Source of the DNA: Pseudomonas farris
GTDB lineage: Bacteria; Pseudomonadota; Gammaproteobacteria; Pseudomonadales; Pseudomonadaceae
Length of the DNA stretch: 64,000 bases
Direction: 5' to 3'
NCBI RefSeq assembly: GCF_019145235.1
Contig: NZ_JAHSTV010000008.1
Location: 248,001 to 312,000, forward strand
A model generated the notes under the pieces. The model ran no database searches. It had not been told where the DNA came from and was given only the letters and a program-made list of their open reading frames with translations. A program made the position numbers and the translations under genes. The first letter of the stretch is position 1. Every line of letters starts with the position of its first letter. Shown here piece after piece: positions 7,999 through 16,726 of this stretch.

Positions 7999-8817
7999 AT
8001 GAGCAAGACTCGTATTGCCTTTATCGGAGCCGGCAACATGGCCGCCAGCCTGATCGGCGGCCTGCGCGCCAAAGGTCTGGACGCCGCGCAAATCCGCGCC
8101 AGCGATCCGGGTGAAGAAACCCGTGCCCGCGTGAGCGCCGAACACGGCATCGAAGTGTTTGCCGAGAACGCCGAAGCCATTCAGGGCGTGGACGTGATCG
8201 TGCTGGCGGTCAAACCGCAGGCGATGAAAGCCGTTTGCGAAGCCATTCGCCCAAGCCTCAAGCCAAATCAACTGGTGGTCTCGATTGCGGCCGGCATCAC
8301 CTGCGCCAGCATGAACAACTGGCTTGGCGCCCAGCCTATCGTGCGCTGCATGCCCAACACCCCGGCGCTGCTGCGCCAGGGCGTGAGCGGCTTGTACGCC
8401 ACCGGCGAGGTGAGCTCCGAACAACGCCAACAGGCTGAGGAGCTGCTGTCGGCGGTTGGCATTGCCCTGTGGCTGGAAGAAGAACAGCAACTGGACGCGG
8501 TCACCGCCGTTTCCGGAAGCGGCCCTGCGTATTTCTTCCTGCTGATCGAAGCCATGACCGCTGCAGGTGTGAAGCTCGGCCTGCCAGCGGACATCGCCGC
8601 ACAACTGACCGTGCAAACCGCTTTGGGCGCTGCACACATGGCAGTCGCAAGCGATGTCGACGCGGCTGAACTGCGTCGTCGCGTGACATCGCCTGCGGGC
8701 ACCACCGAAGCGGCGATCAAGTCATTCCAGGCTGGCGGCTTCGAAGCCCTGGTAGAAAAAGCACTCGGCGCCGCTGCGCACCGCTCGGCCGAGATGGCTG
8801 AGCAACTCGGCCGCTAA
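7999..8817 (+). CDS. proC: Pyrroline-5-carboxylate reductase ProC
   Basis: The 272-residue NAD(P)H-dependent enzyme makes the last step of proline synthesis. The Rossmann start is IAFIGAGNMAASLIGGL. The C-terminal dimerisation and active-site segment carries AVSGSGPAYFFLLIEAM and RRRVTSPAGTTEAAI. It follows yggS by 26 bp with an AAGG site upstream. Length and motifs are those of the family. Confidence 0.97.
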   Translation: MSKTRIAFIGAGNMAASLIGGLRAKGLDAAQIRASDPGEETRARVSAEHGIEVFAENAEAIQGVDVIVLAVKPQAMKAVCEAIRPSLKPNQLVVSIAAGITCASMNNWLGAQPIVRCMPNTPALLRQGVSGLYATGEVSSEQRQQAEELLSAVGIALWLEEEQQLDAVTAVSGSGPAYFFLLIEAMTAAGVKLGLPADIAAQLTVQTALGAAHMAVASDVDAAELRRRVTSPAGTTEAAIKSFQAGGFEALVEKALGAAAHRSAEMAEQLGR

Positions 8818-8838
8818 TCAGCTCTTACAAAGGAATCA

Positions 8839-9429
8839 ATGATGCTCGGACTCAATGACGCTGCCATCTTCGTAATTAAAACCTTGGGCAGCCTGTACCT
8901 GCTGATCGTACTGCTGCGCTTTATCCTGCAATTGGTTCGGGCGAATTTTTACAACCCGCTCTGCCAGTTCATCGTGAAAGCCACTCAACCGTTGCTCAAG
9001 CCTCTGCGCCGGGTAATCCCGAGCATGTTCGGGCTGGACATGTCGTCACTGGTACTGGCGCTGATCGTGCAGATGGTGCTGATAGCGGTCATCCTGCTGC
9101 TCAAAGGCTTCATGGTTGACTGGCTGTTCTTGGTGCCTTGGGCACTGATCGCAATCTTCTCGCTGTTCTTGAGTATTCTGTTCTACGCAATGATCATCAG
9201 TGTGATTCTGTCCTGGGTCGCCCCGGGGAGTCACAATCCAGGCGCAGAGCTGGTCGCGCAGATTACTGAACCAGTGCTTGCGCCGTTCCGTCGGATCATT
9301 CCGAACCTGGGCGGTCTCGATATTTCGCCGATCTTCGCGTTTATCGCAATCCAGTTGGTGCAAAGCTGGCTGATCCCGCGCCTTGCGTACTATGCCCTCA
9401 TGCCACAGGGGCTGCTCGGCCTGATCTGA
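8839..9429 (+). CDS. yggT: YggT family integral membrane protein
   Basis: The 196-residue protein contains two YggT repeats, each with hydrophobic helices around FLVPWALI or LYLLIVLLRFILQLV followed by the NPLCQFIVKATQPLLKPLRRVIP and NPGAELVAQITEPVLAPFRRIIP signatures. YggT proteins have been linked to osmotic tolerance and cell shape, but no molecular function is settled. There are two adjacent ATGs at 8839 and 8842. The stop overlaps the next start (ATGA). Confidence 0.92.
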   Translation: MMLGLNDAAIFVIKTLGSLYLLIVLLRFILQLVRANFYNPLCQFIVKATQPLLKPLRRVIPSMFGLDMSSLVLALIVQMVLIAVILLLKGFMVDWLFLVPWALIAIFSLFLSILFYAMIISVILSWVAPGSHNPGAELVAQITEPVLAPFRRIIPNLGGLDISPIFAFIAIQLVQSWLIPRLAYYALMPQGLLGLI

Positions 9430-9725
9430 TGAGCTACTTTCGCTGGGACGGTGATGACCTGATTCTGGAGTGTCACCTGCAACCTGCGGCCCGCAGCGAT
9501 GATTTCTGCGGGCTGCATGGCGATCGCCTGAAGATCCGCCTGACCGCACCGCCGGTTGAAGGCAAGGCCAATGCGTATCTGATGGCGTTTCTGGCCAAGG
9601 CGTTCGGGGTTTCCAAGAGTCAGGTGAGTTTGCTCAGCGGGGAGCTGAACCGGCAGAAACGGGTGCGGATTTGCTCGCCGAAGAAGCTGCCGGATTTGCA
9701 GGATCTGGTGCGCCCGGCAGGCTGA
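9429..9725 (+). CDS. DUF167 (YggU) family protein
   Basis: This 98-residue protein has the YggU fold. The signature LTAPPVEGKANAYLMAFLAKAFGVSKSQVSLLSGELNRQKRVRI is complete. Function is unknown. It is translationally coupled to yggT by overlapping stop and start and closes the yggS-proC-yggT unit; a repeat doublet follows. Confidence 0.92.
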   Translation: MSYFRWDGDDLILECHLQPAARSDDFCGLHGDRLKIRLTAPPVEGKANAYLMAFLAKAFGVSKSQVSLLSGELNRQKRVRICSPKKLPDLQDLVRPAG

Positions 9726-9740
9726 CCGTGTCATCGCTCA

Positions 9741-9800
9741 TCGCGAGCAGGCTCGCTCCCACAATGGAATGCGTCCCTGTGGGAGCGAGCCTGCTCGCGA
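9741..9800. repeat. REPIN-like doublet, GAGCCTGCTCGCGA variant, type B
   Basis: TCGCGAGCAGGCTCGCTCCC (from 9741) and its inverse (9778-9800) flank a short spacer. This is the GAGCGAGCCTGCTCGCGA variant of the common repeat. It lies between the DUF167 gene and metX. Confidence 0.85.
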
Positions 9801-9905
9801 TTGCCGCGCCTCGGTCTACCTGGGGAAAAAACAGGCCCGGCCTTTGCTTGCCGCTAACCCCACCGGTCTTTAGACTTACGCCTCATTTCAATGAGAGCAG
9901 GGTCG

Positions 9906-11045
9906 ATGCCAGCTGCCTTCCCCCCCGATTCTGTTGGTCTGGTGACGCCGCAAGTGGCGCACTTCAGTGAACCCCTGGCCTTGGCCTGCGGACGTTCGTT
10001 GCCCGCTTATGACCTGATATACGAAACCTACGGCACGCTGAACGCTACGGCGAGCAACGCGGTGCTGATCTGCCACGCCTTGTCCGGTCACCATCACGCT
10101 GCCGGCTTCCACAGCCCCGACGACCGCAAACCCGGTTGGTGGGACAGCTGCATCGGCCCCGGAAAACCGATCGACACCAACAAGTTCTTCGTGGTCAGCC
10201 TGAACAACTTGGGCGGCTGCAACGGTTCCACCGGCCCCAGCAGCATCAATCCGGAAACCGGCAAGCCGTTTGGCGCCGACTTCCCTGTGCTGACCGTGGA
10301 AGACTGGGTCCACAGCCAGGCACGCCTCGCCGACCTGCTCGGCATCCGCCAATGGGCGGCGGTGATCGGCGGCAGCCTCGGCGGCATGCAGGCCTTGCAG
10401 TGGACCATCACCTACCCGGACCGCGTGCGGCACTGCCTGGCGATCGCCTCGGCACCGAAACTGTCGGCGCAGAACATCGCATTCAACGAAGTCGCACGCC
10501 AGGCGATCCTCACCGACCCGGAGTTCCACGGCGGTTCGTTCCAGGAAGCGGGGGTGATCCCCAAGCGCGGGCTGATGCTGGCGCGGATGGTCGGGCACAT
10601 CACGTACCTGTCCGACGACTCCATGGGCGAGAAATTCGGTCGCGGCCTGAAGAGCGAAAAGCTCAACTACGACTTCCACAGCGTCGAGTTCCAGGTCGAA
10701 AGCTACCTGCGGTATCAGGGCGAGGAGTTTTCCGGACGTTTCGACGCCAACACCTACCTGCTGATGACCAAGGCGCTGGACTACTTCGACCCGGCGGCGA
10801 ACTTCGACAATGACCTGGCGAAAACCTTCGCCAATGCCCAGGCCAGGTTCTGCGTGATGTCCTTCACCACCGACTGGCGCTTCTCCCCTGCCCGCTCGCG
10901 GGAACTGGTGGACGCGCTGATGGCGGCCAGAAAAGACGTCTGCTACCTGGAGATCGACGCTCCGCAAGGCCACGATGCCTTCCTGATTCCGATCCCGCGT
11001 TATTTGCAGGCCTTCAGCAATTACATGAACCGTATAGCGCTTTGA
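9906..11045 (+). CDS. metX: Homoserine O-acyltransferase MetX
   Basis: The 379-residue alpha/beta hydrolase-fold enzyme activates homoserine for methionine synthesis. The nucleophile elbow is GGSLGGMQALQW and the catalytic His lies in APQGHDAFLIP. The start at 9906 (MPAAFPPDSVGLVTPQ) matches pseudomonad homologues; a codon at 9891 would add five residues. MetX of Pseudomonas is known to use succinyl-CoA although the fold is that of acetyltransferases, so succinyltransferase is the more likely activity. It is followed seven bases later by metW. Confidence 0.95.
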   Translation: MPAAFPPDSVGLVTPQVAHFSEPLALACGRSLPAYDLIYETYGTLNATASNAVLICHALSGHHHAAGFHSPDDRKPGWWDSCIGPGKPIDTNKFFVVSLNNLGGCNGSTGPSSINPETGKPFGADFPVLTVEDWVHSQARLADLLGIRQWAAVIGGSLGGMQALQWTITYPDRVRHCLAIASAPKLSAQNIAFNEVARQAILTDPEFHGGSFQEAGVIPKRGLMLARMVGHITYLSDDSMGEKFGRGLKSEKLNYDFHSVEFQVESYLRYQGEEFSGRFDANTYLLMTKALDYFDPAANFDNDLAKTFANAQARFCVMSFTTDWRFSPARSRELVDALMAARKDVCYLEIDAPQGHDAFLIPIPRYLQAFSNYMNRIAL

Positions 11046-11052
11046 GGAAGAC

Positions 11053-11673
11053 ATGAGAGCCGATCTGGAAATCATCCAGGAATGGATCCCCGCCGGCAGC
11101 CGCGTGCTCGACCTCGGTTGCGGTGACGGCGAGTTGCTGACCTGGCTGCGTGATCACAAACAGGTCACCGGCTATGGCCTGGAAAACGACCCGGACAACA
11201 TCGCCGAGTGCGTGGCCAAGGGCATCAACGTCATCGAGCAAGATCTGGACAAGGGCCTGGGCAACTTTGCCAGCAACAGCTTCGACATCGTGGTCATGAC
11301 CCAGGCCTTGCAAGCTGTGCACTACCCGGACAGGATCCTCGACGAAATGCTGCGGGTCGGTCGCCAGTGCATCATCACCTTCCCCAACTTCGGTCACTGG
11401 CGCTGCCGCTGGTACCTGGCGAGCAAGGGCCGGATGCCGGTTTCGGAGTTTCTGCCATACACCTGGTACAACACGCCGAACATCCACTTCTGCACTTTCG
11501 AAGACTTTGAAGCGCTGTGTCGCGAACGTGAAGCCAAGGTCATTGATCGGCTTGCCGTGGATCAACAGCATCGGCATGGGTGGGCCAGTAAGCTATGGCC
11601 TAATCTGTTAGGTGAGATCGGCATCTATCGCGTCAGCAGCCCCGGTCTGCCGGACCACAAGGTCGCGGTCTGA
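11053..11673 (+). CDS. metW: Methionine biosynthesis protein MetW
   Basis: The 206-residue SAM-dependent methyltransferase-fold protein has motif I GSRVLDLGCGDGELLTWL and motif FDIVVMTQALQAVHYPDRIL. MetW is required with MetX for homoserine acylation in several bacteria and the two genes are always paired. The spacing to metX is seven bases, so co-translation is likely. Confidence 0.95.
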   Translation: MRADLEIIQEWIPAGSRVLDLGCGDGELLTWLRDHKQVTGYGLENDPDNIAECVAKGINVIEQDLDKGLGNFASNSFDIVVMTQALQAVHYPDRILDEMLRVGRQCIITFPNFGHWRCRWYLASKGRMPVSEFLPYTWYNTPNIHFCTFEDFEALCREREAKVIDRLAVDQQHRHGWASKLWPNLLGEIGIYRVSSPGLPDHKVAV

Positions 11674-11699
11674 ATCACGACACTTCGAGGAGAACGATC

Positions 11700-12134
11700 A
11701 TGGGTCGTCTAGCACTGTTTTTACTTACTGCCTGCCTGAGCGTCACCGCCATGGCCGCCGACGTCATCAAGGGCGAGCGCAAGGAAACCTTTGGCGACGT
11801 GACGGTGCATTACAACACCTTCAATTCCACTTTCCTGACACCGGATATCGCCAAAGCGGCCGAGCTGACCCGCAGCAAGAATCAGGGCGTGATCAACGTT
11901 TCGGTACTCAAGGAAGGTAAACCACAGACGGCTCAGGTCAGCGGCACGGTCAAAGACCTGACCAGCCAAAGCATTCCGTTGAAGTTCAAACAGATCACTG
12001 AAACAGGCGCGGTGTACTACATCGCCCAGTTCCCGGTGGATCAGCAGGAAATCCGCACCTTCAAGATCGATGTTAAAACCGGCGACAAAACCAACACCAT
12101 CAATTTCCAGCAAGAGCTTTTCCCCGGCCAATGA
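11700..12134 (+). CDS. DUF4426 periplasmic protein
   Basis: This 144-residue protein starts with a signal peptide (MGRLALFLLTACLSVTAMAA). The mature part has a beta-rich DUF4426 domain (FGDVTVHYNTFNSTFLTPDIA, then VSGTVKDLTSQSIPLKFKQI). The family is found next to metX-metW in Pseudomonas and relatives and has no known function. Its stop overlaps the rdgB start. Confidence 0.88.
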   Translation: MGRLALFLLTACLSVTAMAADVIKGERKETFGDVTVHYNTFNSTFLTPDIAKAAELTRSKNQGVINVSVLKEGKPQTAQVSGTVKDLTSQSIPLKFKQITETGAVYYIAQFPVDQQEIRTFKIDVKTGDKTNTINFQQELFPGQ

Positions 12135-12727
12135 TGAATTTCACGCAACTCGTACTGGCCAGCCATAACGCCGGCAAACTCAAGGAACTCCAGGCCATGC
12201 TCGGCGAATCGGTGCACTTGCGCTCGATCGGCGAGTTCAGCAGCGTCGAGCCTGAAGAAACCGGCCTGTCGTTCGTCGAGAACGCCATTCTCAAGGCCCG
12301 CAATGCCTCGCGCATTTCCGGTCTGCCGGCCTTGGCCGACGATTCGGGGCTGGCGGTGGATTTCCTCGGCGGTGCGCCAGGTATCTATTCGGCCCGTTAC
12401 GCCGACGGCAAAGGCGATGCGGCGAACAACGCCAAACTGCTCGACGTGTTGAAAGAGGTGCCCGAAGCCGAGCGCGGTGCGCAGTTTGTCTGTGTGCTGG
12501 CGCTGGTGCGTCATGCCGACGATCCGTTGCCCATTCTCTGCGAAGGCCTGTGGCATGGGCGCATCCTGACCCAGTCCAGCGGCGAACACGGTTTTGGCTA
12601 CGACCCGCTGTTCTGGGTGCCGGAGCGTGAATGCTCCAGCGCCGAACTGAGCCCGAGCGACAAGAACCAGATCAGTCACCGCGCCCGTGCAATGGATCTG
12701 CTGCGCCAGCGTCTGGGCCTGAAATGA
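12131..12727 (+). CDS. rdgB: dITP/XTP pyrophosphatase RdgB
   Basis: The 198-residue Ham1-family enzyme hydrolyses dITP, ITP and XTP and keeps deaminated purines out of nucleic acids. Motifs: LVLASHNAGKLKELQAML, ENAILKARNASRISGLPALADDSGLAVD, GAPGIYSARYA and GFGYDPLFWVP. There are two consecutive ATGs (12131 and 12134); the first overlaps the DUF4426 stop. The end overlaps the start of hemW by ATGA. Confidence 0.96.
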   Translation: MMNFTQLVLASHNAGKLKELQAMLGESVHLRSIGEFSSVEPEETGLSFVENAILKARNASRISGLPALADDSGLAVDFLGGAPGIYSARYADGKGDAANNAKLLDVLKEVPEAERGAQFVCVLALVRHADDPLPILCEGLWHGRILTQSSGEHGFGYDPLFWVPERECSSAELSPSDKNQISHRARAMDLLRQRLGLK

Positions 12728-13929
12728 CCCATGACTCGTCCGCGTCGCCGCTGATTTTCGGCGGCGCCGCACAATCGCCTCGAGCGGCCCTGCCCGTGCT
12801 GCCGCCCCTGGCGTTGTACATCCACATCCCGTGGTGTGTACGCAAATGCCCTTATTGCGACTTCAACTCCCACACCGCCAGCCCCGTGCTGCCGGAAGAA
12901 GAATATGTCGACGCCCTGCTGGCCGACCTCGATCAGGACCTGCATGCGGTTTATGGCCGTGAGCTGAGCTCGATCTTCTTCGGTGGCGGCACGCCGAGCC
13001 TGTTCAGTGCCGAGGCTCTGGGCCGTTTGCTCAAAGGTGTCGAGCAACGTATTCCGTTTGCCAGCGACATTGAAATCACCCTGGAAGCCAACCCTGGAAC
13101 GTTCGAGCAGGAGAAATTCCGCGCCTACCGGGCGCTGGGCATCAATCGCCTGTCGATCGGCATCCAGAGCTTTCAGGAAGAGAAACTCAAGGCGCTGGGG
13201 CGGATTCACAACGGTGATGAAGCAGTTCGTGCCGCCGACATGGCCCGTCAGGCCGGCTTCGACAACTTCAATCTGGACTTGATGCATGGTTTGCCCGATC
13301 AGTCCCTGGACGATGCCCTGAACGATCTGCGCCAGGCCATTGCCCTGAAGCCGACCCATTTATCCTGGTATCAGCTGACGCTGGAACCGAACACGGTGTT
13401 CTGGAACCAGCCGCCGACGCTGCCGGAAGACGACACCCTGTGGGATATTCAGGAGGCCGGTCAGGCACTGTTGGCCGAACACGGTTACGCGCAATACGAA
13501 GTTTCGGCCTATGCCCAGCCCGGTCGTGCGGCGCGGCATAACCTCAATTACTGGAGTTTCGGCGACTTCATCGGCATCGGCGCCGGCGCCCACGGCAAGC
13601 TCAGCCATCCGGACGGGCGCATCGTGCGCACCTGGAAGACCCGCCTGCCGAAGGACTACCTCAACCCGGCCAAAAGCTTCCAGGCCGGCGAGAAAGCCCT
13701 GACCAACGAAGAACTGCCGTTCGAGTTCCTGATGAACGCCTTGCGCCTGACCGAGGGCGTCGAAGCGCGGTTGTATCCGGAGCGCACCGGGCTGCCCCTG
13801 GAAAGCCTCGCCGAAGGCCGTCGCGAGGCCGAACAAAGTGGCTTGTTGCAGGTCGAACCGTCACGTCTGGCGGCCACGCTGCGCGGACAACTCTTTCTCA
13901 ATGACTTGCTGCAGAATTTTCTGACATAA
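12724..13929 (+). CDS. hemW: Radical SAM heme chaperone HemW
   Basis: The 401-residue radical SAM protein carries the cluster motif WCVRKCPYCDFNSH near residue 40, FFGGGTPSLF, and SIGIQSFQEEKLKALGR. The coproporphyrinogen-oxidase (HemN)-specific N-terminal features are absent, which places it in HemW, a heme-binding chaperone for respiratory enzymes. The start at 12724 overlaps the rdgB stop; a longer frame reaching back into rdgB is rejected. Confidence 0.95.
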   Translation: MTHDSSASPLIFGGAAQSPRAALPVLPPLALYIHIPWCVRKCPYCDFNSHTASPVLPEEEYVDALLADLDQDLHAVYGRELSSIFFGGGTPSLFSAEALGRLLKGVEQRIPFASDIEITLEANPGTFEQEKFRAYRALGINRLSIGIQSFQEEKLKALGRIHNGDEAVRAADMARQAGFDNFNLDLMHGLPDQSLDDALNDLRQAIALKPTHLSWYQLTLEPNTVFWNQPPTLPEDDTLWDIQEAGQALLAEHGYAQYEVSAYAQPGRAARHNLNYWSFGDFIGIGAGAHGKLSHPDGRIVRTWKTRLPKDYLNPAKSFQAGEKALTNEELPFEFLMNALRLTEGVEARLYPERTGLPLESLAEGRREAEQSGLLQVEPSRLAATLRGQLFLNDLLQNFLT

Positions 13930-13938
13930 GGAAATCGA

Positions 13939-14262
13939 ATGGATCTGGTACTCGACCTGCTCGCCACCGTGTCCCGCTGGAGCCGTAGCAACCTGTCGGA
14001 AATCTCTCTGGCGCTGGTGGGCTGTTTGCTGGTGCTGTTTGGCGCCGACATCAAAGGCTGGGTCGACCAACGCCTGGGCAGCATCGCCGGCGCCCTGCGC
14101 GTCCCGCTGATGGCCCTGCTGTGCATGGTCGGCAGCGGCGTGGCGCTGATCTATGCAACGCCATGGATCATCAAAGGCCTCGGCCAGTTCAACAACTACA
14201 GCCTGGCACCGGTGCTGTTGGTGGTGCTGGTGTTGATTGGCGTTGTAGCCGACCGCCGCTGA
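13939..14262 (+). CDS. DUF3392 small membrane protein
   Basis: This 107-residue protein has three hydrophobic segments (SLALVGCLLVLFGADI, PLMALLCMVGSGVALIYATPWI, LAPVLLVVLVLIGVVA). It matches DUF3392 in length and in its GADIKGWVDQRLGSIAGALRVPLMAL core. Function is unknown. It follows hemW by nine bases and probably ends the metX operon. Confidence 0.87.
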   Translation: MDLVLDLLATVSRWSRSNLSEISLALVGCLLVLFGADIKGWVDQRLGSIAGALRVPLMALLCMVGSGVALIYATPWIIKGLGQFNNYSLAPVLLVVLVLIGVVADRR

Positions 14263-14291
14263 TCTCCAAGCACAACACAAAACAAAACAAA

Positions 14292-14382
14292 TGTGGGAGC
14301 GGGCTTGCTCGCGAAAGCGGTAGATCATTCAACAGTGATGTTGACTGATACGACGCCTTCGCGAGCAAGCCCGCTCCCACAT
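14292..14382. repeat. REPIN-like inverted repeat doublet, type A
   Basis: Direct unit from 14292, inverted unit ending 14382, spacer containing gttgactgat. It lies between convergent DUF3392 and trmB genes. Confidence 0.87.
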
Positions 14383-14399
14383 TTGGTATTGCGTAGGGC

Positions 14400-15125
14400 T
14401 CAGGACTGTTTTTCGAACTTCAGATCCCACACGCCGTGCCCAAGGCGTTCGCCACGGCGTTCGAACTTGGTGATCGGGCGTTCGGTCGGGCGCGGGACGC
14501 ATTTGCCGTCTTCGGCAAGGTTGCGATAGCCCGGGGCGACGTTCATCACTTCCAGCATGTACTCGGCGTACGGTTCCCAGTCGGTGGCCATGTGCAACAC
14601 ACCGCCGACCTTCAACTTGCTGCGCACCAGTTCAGCGAACGAGGCCTGAACGATACGACGCTTGTGGTGGCGGCTCTTGTGCCACGGGTCCGGAAAAAAC
14701 AGCATCAGGCGATCGAGGCTGTTGTCACCGATGCAACGGTTGAGCACTTCGATCGCATCGCAATCGTAGACGCGCAGGTTGGTCAGGCCCTGAGTCAGCA
14801 CGCCATTGAGCAGCGCGCCGACACCCGGACGGTGAACCTCAACGCCAATGAAATCCTGCTCCGGCGAGGCCGCAGCCATTTCCAGCAGCGAATGGCCCAT
14901 GCCGAAGCCGATTTCCAGCGAGCGCGGTGCCGAGCGACCGAACACCTGATCGAAGTCCACCGGCGCATCGGCCAAAGGCAGTACGAACAGCGGCGTACCT
15001 TGGTCCAGACCGCGTTGCTGGCCTTCAGTCATGCGCCCGGCGCGCATCACGAAACTCTTGATGCGGCGGTGTTGGCGCTCTTCGCCTTCTTCCGTCTGGA
15101 TAGGCGTGTCGTTTGATTCAGTCAT
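14400..15125 (-). CDS. trmB: tRNA (guanine-N7-)-methyltransferase TrmB
   Basis: The 241-residue enzyme makes m7G46 in tRNA variable loops. Seen are the SAM motif LEIGFGMGHSLLEMA, FIGVEVHRPGVGALL and the signature LFFPDPWHKSRHHKRRIVQ. The ATG at 15125 is chosen over a TTG one codon upstream. It follows thiG by nine bases on the minus strand, so thiS-thiG-trmB form one operon. Confidence 0.96.
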   Translation of the reverse strand: MTESNDTPIQTEEGEERQHRRIKSFVMRAGRMTEGQQRGLDQGTPLFVLPLADAPVDFDQVFGRSAPRSLEIGFGMGHSLLEMAAASPEQDFIGVEVHRPGVGALLNGVLTQGLTNLRVYDCDAIEVLNRCIGDNSLDRLMLFFPDPWHKSRHHKRRIVQASFAELVRSKLKVGGVLHMATDWEPYAEYMLEVMNVAPGYRNLAEDGKCVPRPTERPITKFERRGERLGHGVWDLKFEKQS

Positions 15126-15134
15126 CAATGGCTC

Positions 15135-15929
15135 TTACTTGATCAGACCATCCAGCGGCGAGGAGGCGCTGGCATAGAGTTTTTTCGGCATGCGGCCGGC
15201 GAGGTAGGCCAAGCGACCTGCAACGATGGCGTGTTTCATGGCTTCAGCCATCATGATCGGCTGCTGGGCATGGGCGATGGCCGAGTTCATCAGCACCGCT
15301 TCGCAACCCAGTTCCATGGCGATGGTGGCGTCGGAGGCAGTACCGACACCGGCATCCACCAGCACCGGAATTTTCGCTTCTTCGAGGATGATCTGCAGGT
15401 TGTACGGGTTGCAGATCCCCAGGCCTGTGCCGATCAGACCGGCCAGCGGCATGACCGCGATGCAGCCGATCTCCGCCAGTTGACGGGCAATGATCGGGTC
15501 ATCGCTGGTGTACACCATCACGTCGAAACCTTCCTTGACCAGCACTTCGGCGGCCTTGAGGGTTTCGATCACGTTGGGGAACAGGGTTTTCTGATCCGCC
15601 AGCACTTCCAGCTTCACCAGGTTGTGGCCGCCGAGCAGCTCACGGGCCAGGCGGCAGGTACGCACAGCCTCGGTAGCGTCGAAGCAGCCGGCGGTGTTAG
15701 GCAGGAATGTGTAGCGATCTGGCGACAGGACTTCGAGCAGGTTCGGTTCGCCCGGGTTCTGGCCGAGGTTGGTGCGGCGCACGGCGAAGGTGACGATCTC
15801 GGCACCCGAGGCTTCGATGGCCAGGCGGGTTTCTTCCATGTCGCGGTACTTGCCGGTGCCTACCAGCAAACGCGACTGGTAAGTACGACCGGCCAGGACG
15901 AAAGGCTTGTCGCTACGAACGATGCTCAT
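15135..15929 (-). CDS. thiG: Thiazole synthase ThiG
   Basis: The 264-residue TIM-barrel enzyme assembles the thiazole phosphate of thiamine from deoxyxylulose phosphate, dehydroglycine and ThiS thiocarboxylate. Motifs are YQSRLLVGTGKY at the start, the Schiff-base Lys in NLVKLEVLAD, and VLVDAGVGTASDATIAMELGCEAVLMNSAI. It is downstream of thiS by 60 bp, as in other pseudomonads. Confidence 0.96.
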   Translation of the reverse strand: MSIVRSDKPFVLAGRTYQSRLLVGTGKYRDMEETRLAIEASGAEIVTFAVRRTNLGQNPGEPNLLEVLSPDRYTFLPNTAGCFDATEAVRTCRLARELLGGHNLVKLEVLADQKTLFPNVIETLKAAEVLVKEGFDVMVYTSDDPIIARQLAEIGCIAVMPLAGLIGTGLGICNPYNLQIILEEAKIPVLVDAGVGTASDATIAMELGCEAVLMNSAIAHAQQPIMMAEAMKHAIVAGRLAYLAGRMPKKLYASASSPLDGLIK

Positions 15930-15989
15930 GGGAAATCCTCTGTAGGGGTGAGGTTCTTGCAGAATTCTGTGCCCATTAGGGCCGGACGA

Positions 15990-16190
15990 CTAGCCGCCGC
16001 CGATGGCATGGACCACTTCGATGGAATCGCCGTCGTTCAGCGTGGTTTCAGCGTGATGGCTGCGCGGGACGATATCCAGATTGAGCTCGACCGCCACCCG
16101 GCGCCCGGTCAGCTCCAGACGGGTCAGCAGGGCCGCAACGGTTTCACCGTCGGGCAGTTCAAGGGATTCGCCGTTCAATTGAATGCGCAT
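15990..16190 (-). CDS. thiS: Sulfur carrier protein ThiS
   Basis: The 66-residue ubiquitin-like carrier begins MRIQLNGESLELPDGETVAA and ends HAIGGG. The C-terminal diglycine that is adenylated and thiocarboxylated is present, with one further Gly before it. Start at 16190 gives the family length; an upstream ATG would add six residues. It supplies sulfur to ThiG. Confidence 0.93.
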   Translation of the reverse strand: MRIQLNGESLELPDGETVAALLTRLELTGRRVAVELNLDIVPRSHHAETTLNDGDSIEVVHAIGGG

Positions 16191-16280
16191 ACCGAATGCC
16201 GCCATCATTTTTAGGGGCTGGCATTCTAGCCCGATCAGTCAGGCCGACCCAAGCCATTCGTCACGAAATGGACCGCGTGG

Positions 16281-16652
16281 TCAGCTCAACCGCCAAGCGG
16301 CAAGCCCCAGGCAAACCCAGCCGACCAGGAACGCCAGGCCACCGAAGGGCGTAACGATCCCGAGCTTGCTTATGCCCGTTATCGTCAGCAGGTACAGGCT
16401 GCCGGAAAACAACAGAATGCCAATAGCAAATGATGCGCCGGCCCAAGTAATCAGTCGACCGGGAATCTGCGTAGCGAGCAGCGCTACACCCAGCAGCGCC
16501 AAGGTATGCACCAGTTGATAGGTGACACCCGTATGGAAAATCGCCAGGTACTCGGCGCTCAGGCGGCTTTTCAGGCCATGGGCAGCGAATGCGCCCAAGG
16601 CAACTCCGGTGAAGCCGAAAAAAGCAGCCAGCATCAGGAAGCCACGCAACAT
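16281..16652 (-). CDS. DUF423 (YgdD) membrane protein
   Basis: The 123-residue protein has four transmembrane segments, with the DUF423 signature FGFTGVALGAFAAHGLKSRL at the first turn and GTLLFSGSLY-like ILLFSGSLYLLTITG later. Function is not established. It is divergent from mtgA, with 74 bp between starts. Confidence 0.9.
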   Translation of the reverse strand: MLRGFLMLAAFFGFTGVALGAFAAHGLKSRLSAEYLAIFHTGVTYQLVHTLALLGVALLATQIPGRLITWAGASFAIGILLFSGSLYLLTITGISKLGIVTPFGGLAFLVGWVCLGLAAWRLS

Positions 16653-16726
16653 GAAGAACTCCAGTCAGACTCGATCAACAGGGTCTGTATAATGGCCGGC
16701 TCAACGGGTTCGGCCAAGCCATCTCT

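Noticed and set aside
9888..11075. 395-codon frame antisense to metX
   Set aside because: Shadow of a well-conserved enzyme with no own ribosome binding site or motifs.
16191..16280. TPP riboswitch upstream of thiS
   Set aside because: The region is only 90 bp and shows no CTGAGA-type thi-box core.
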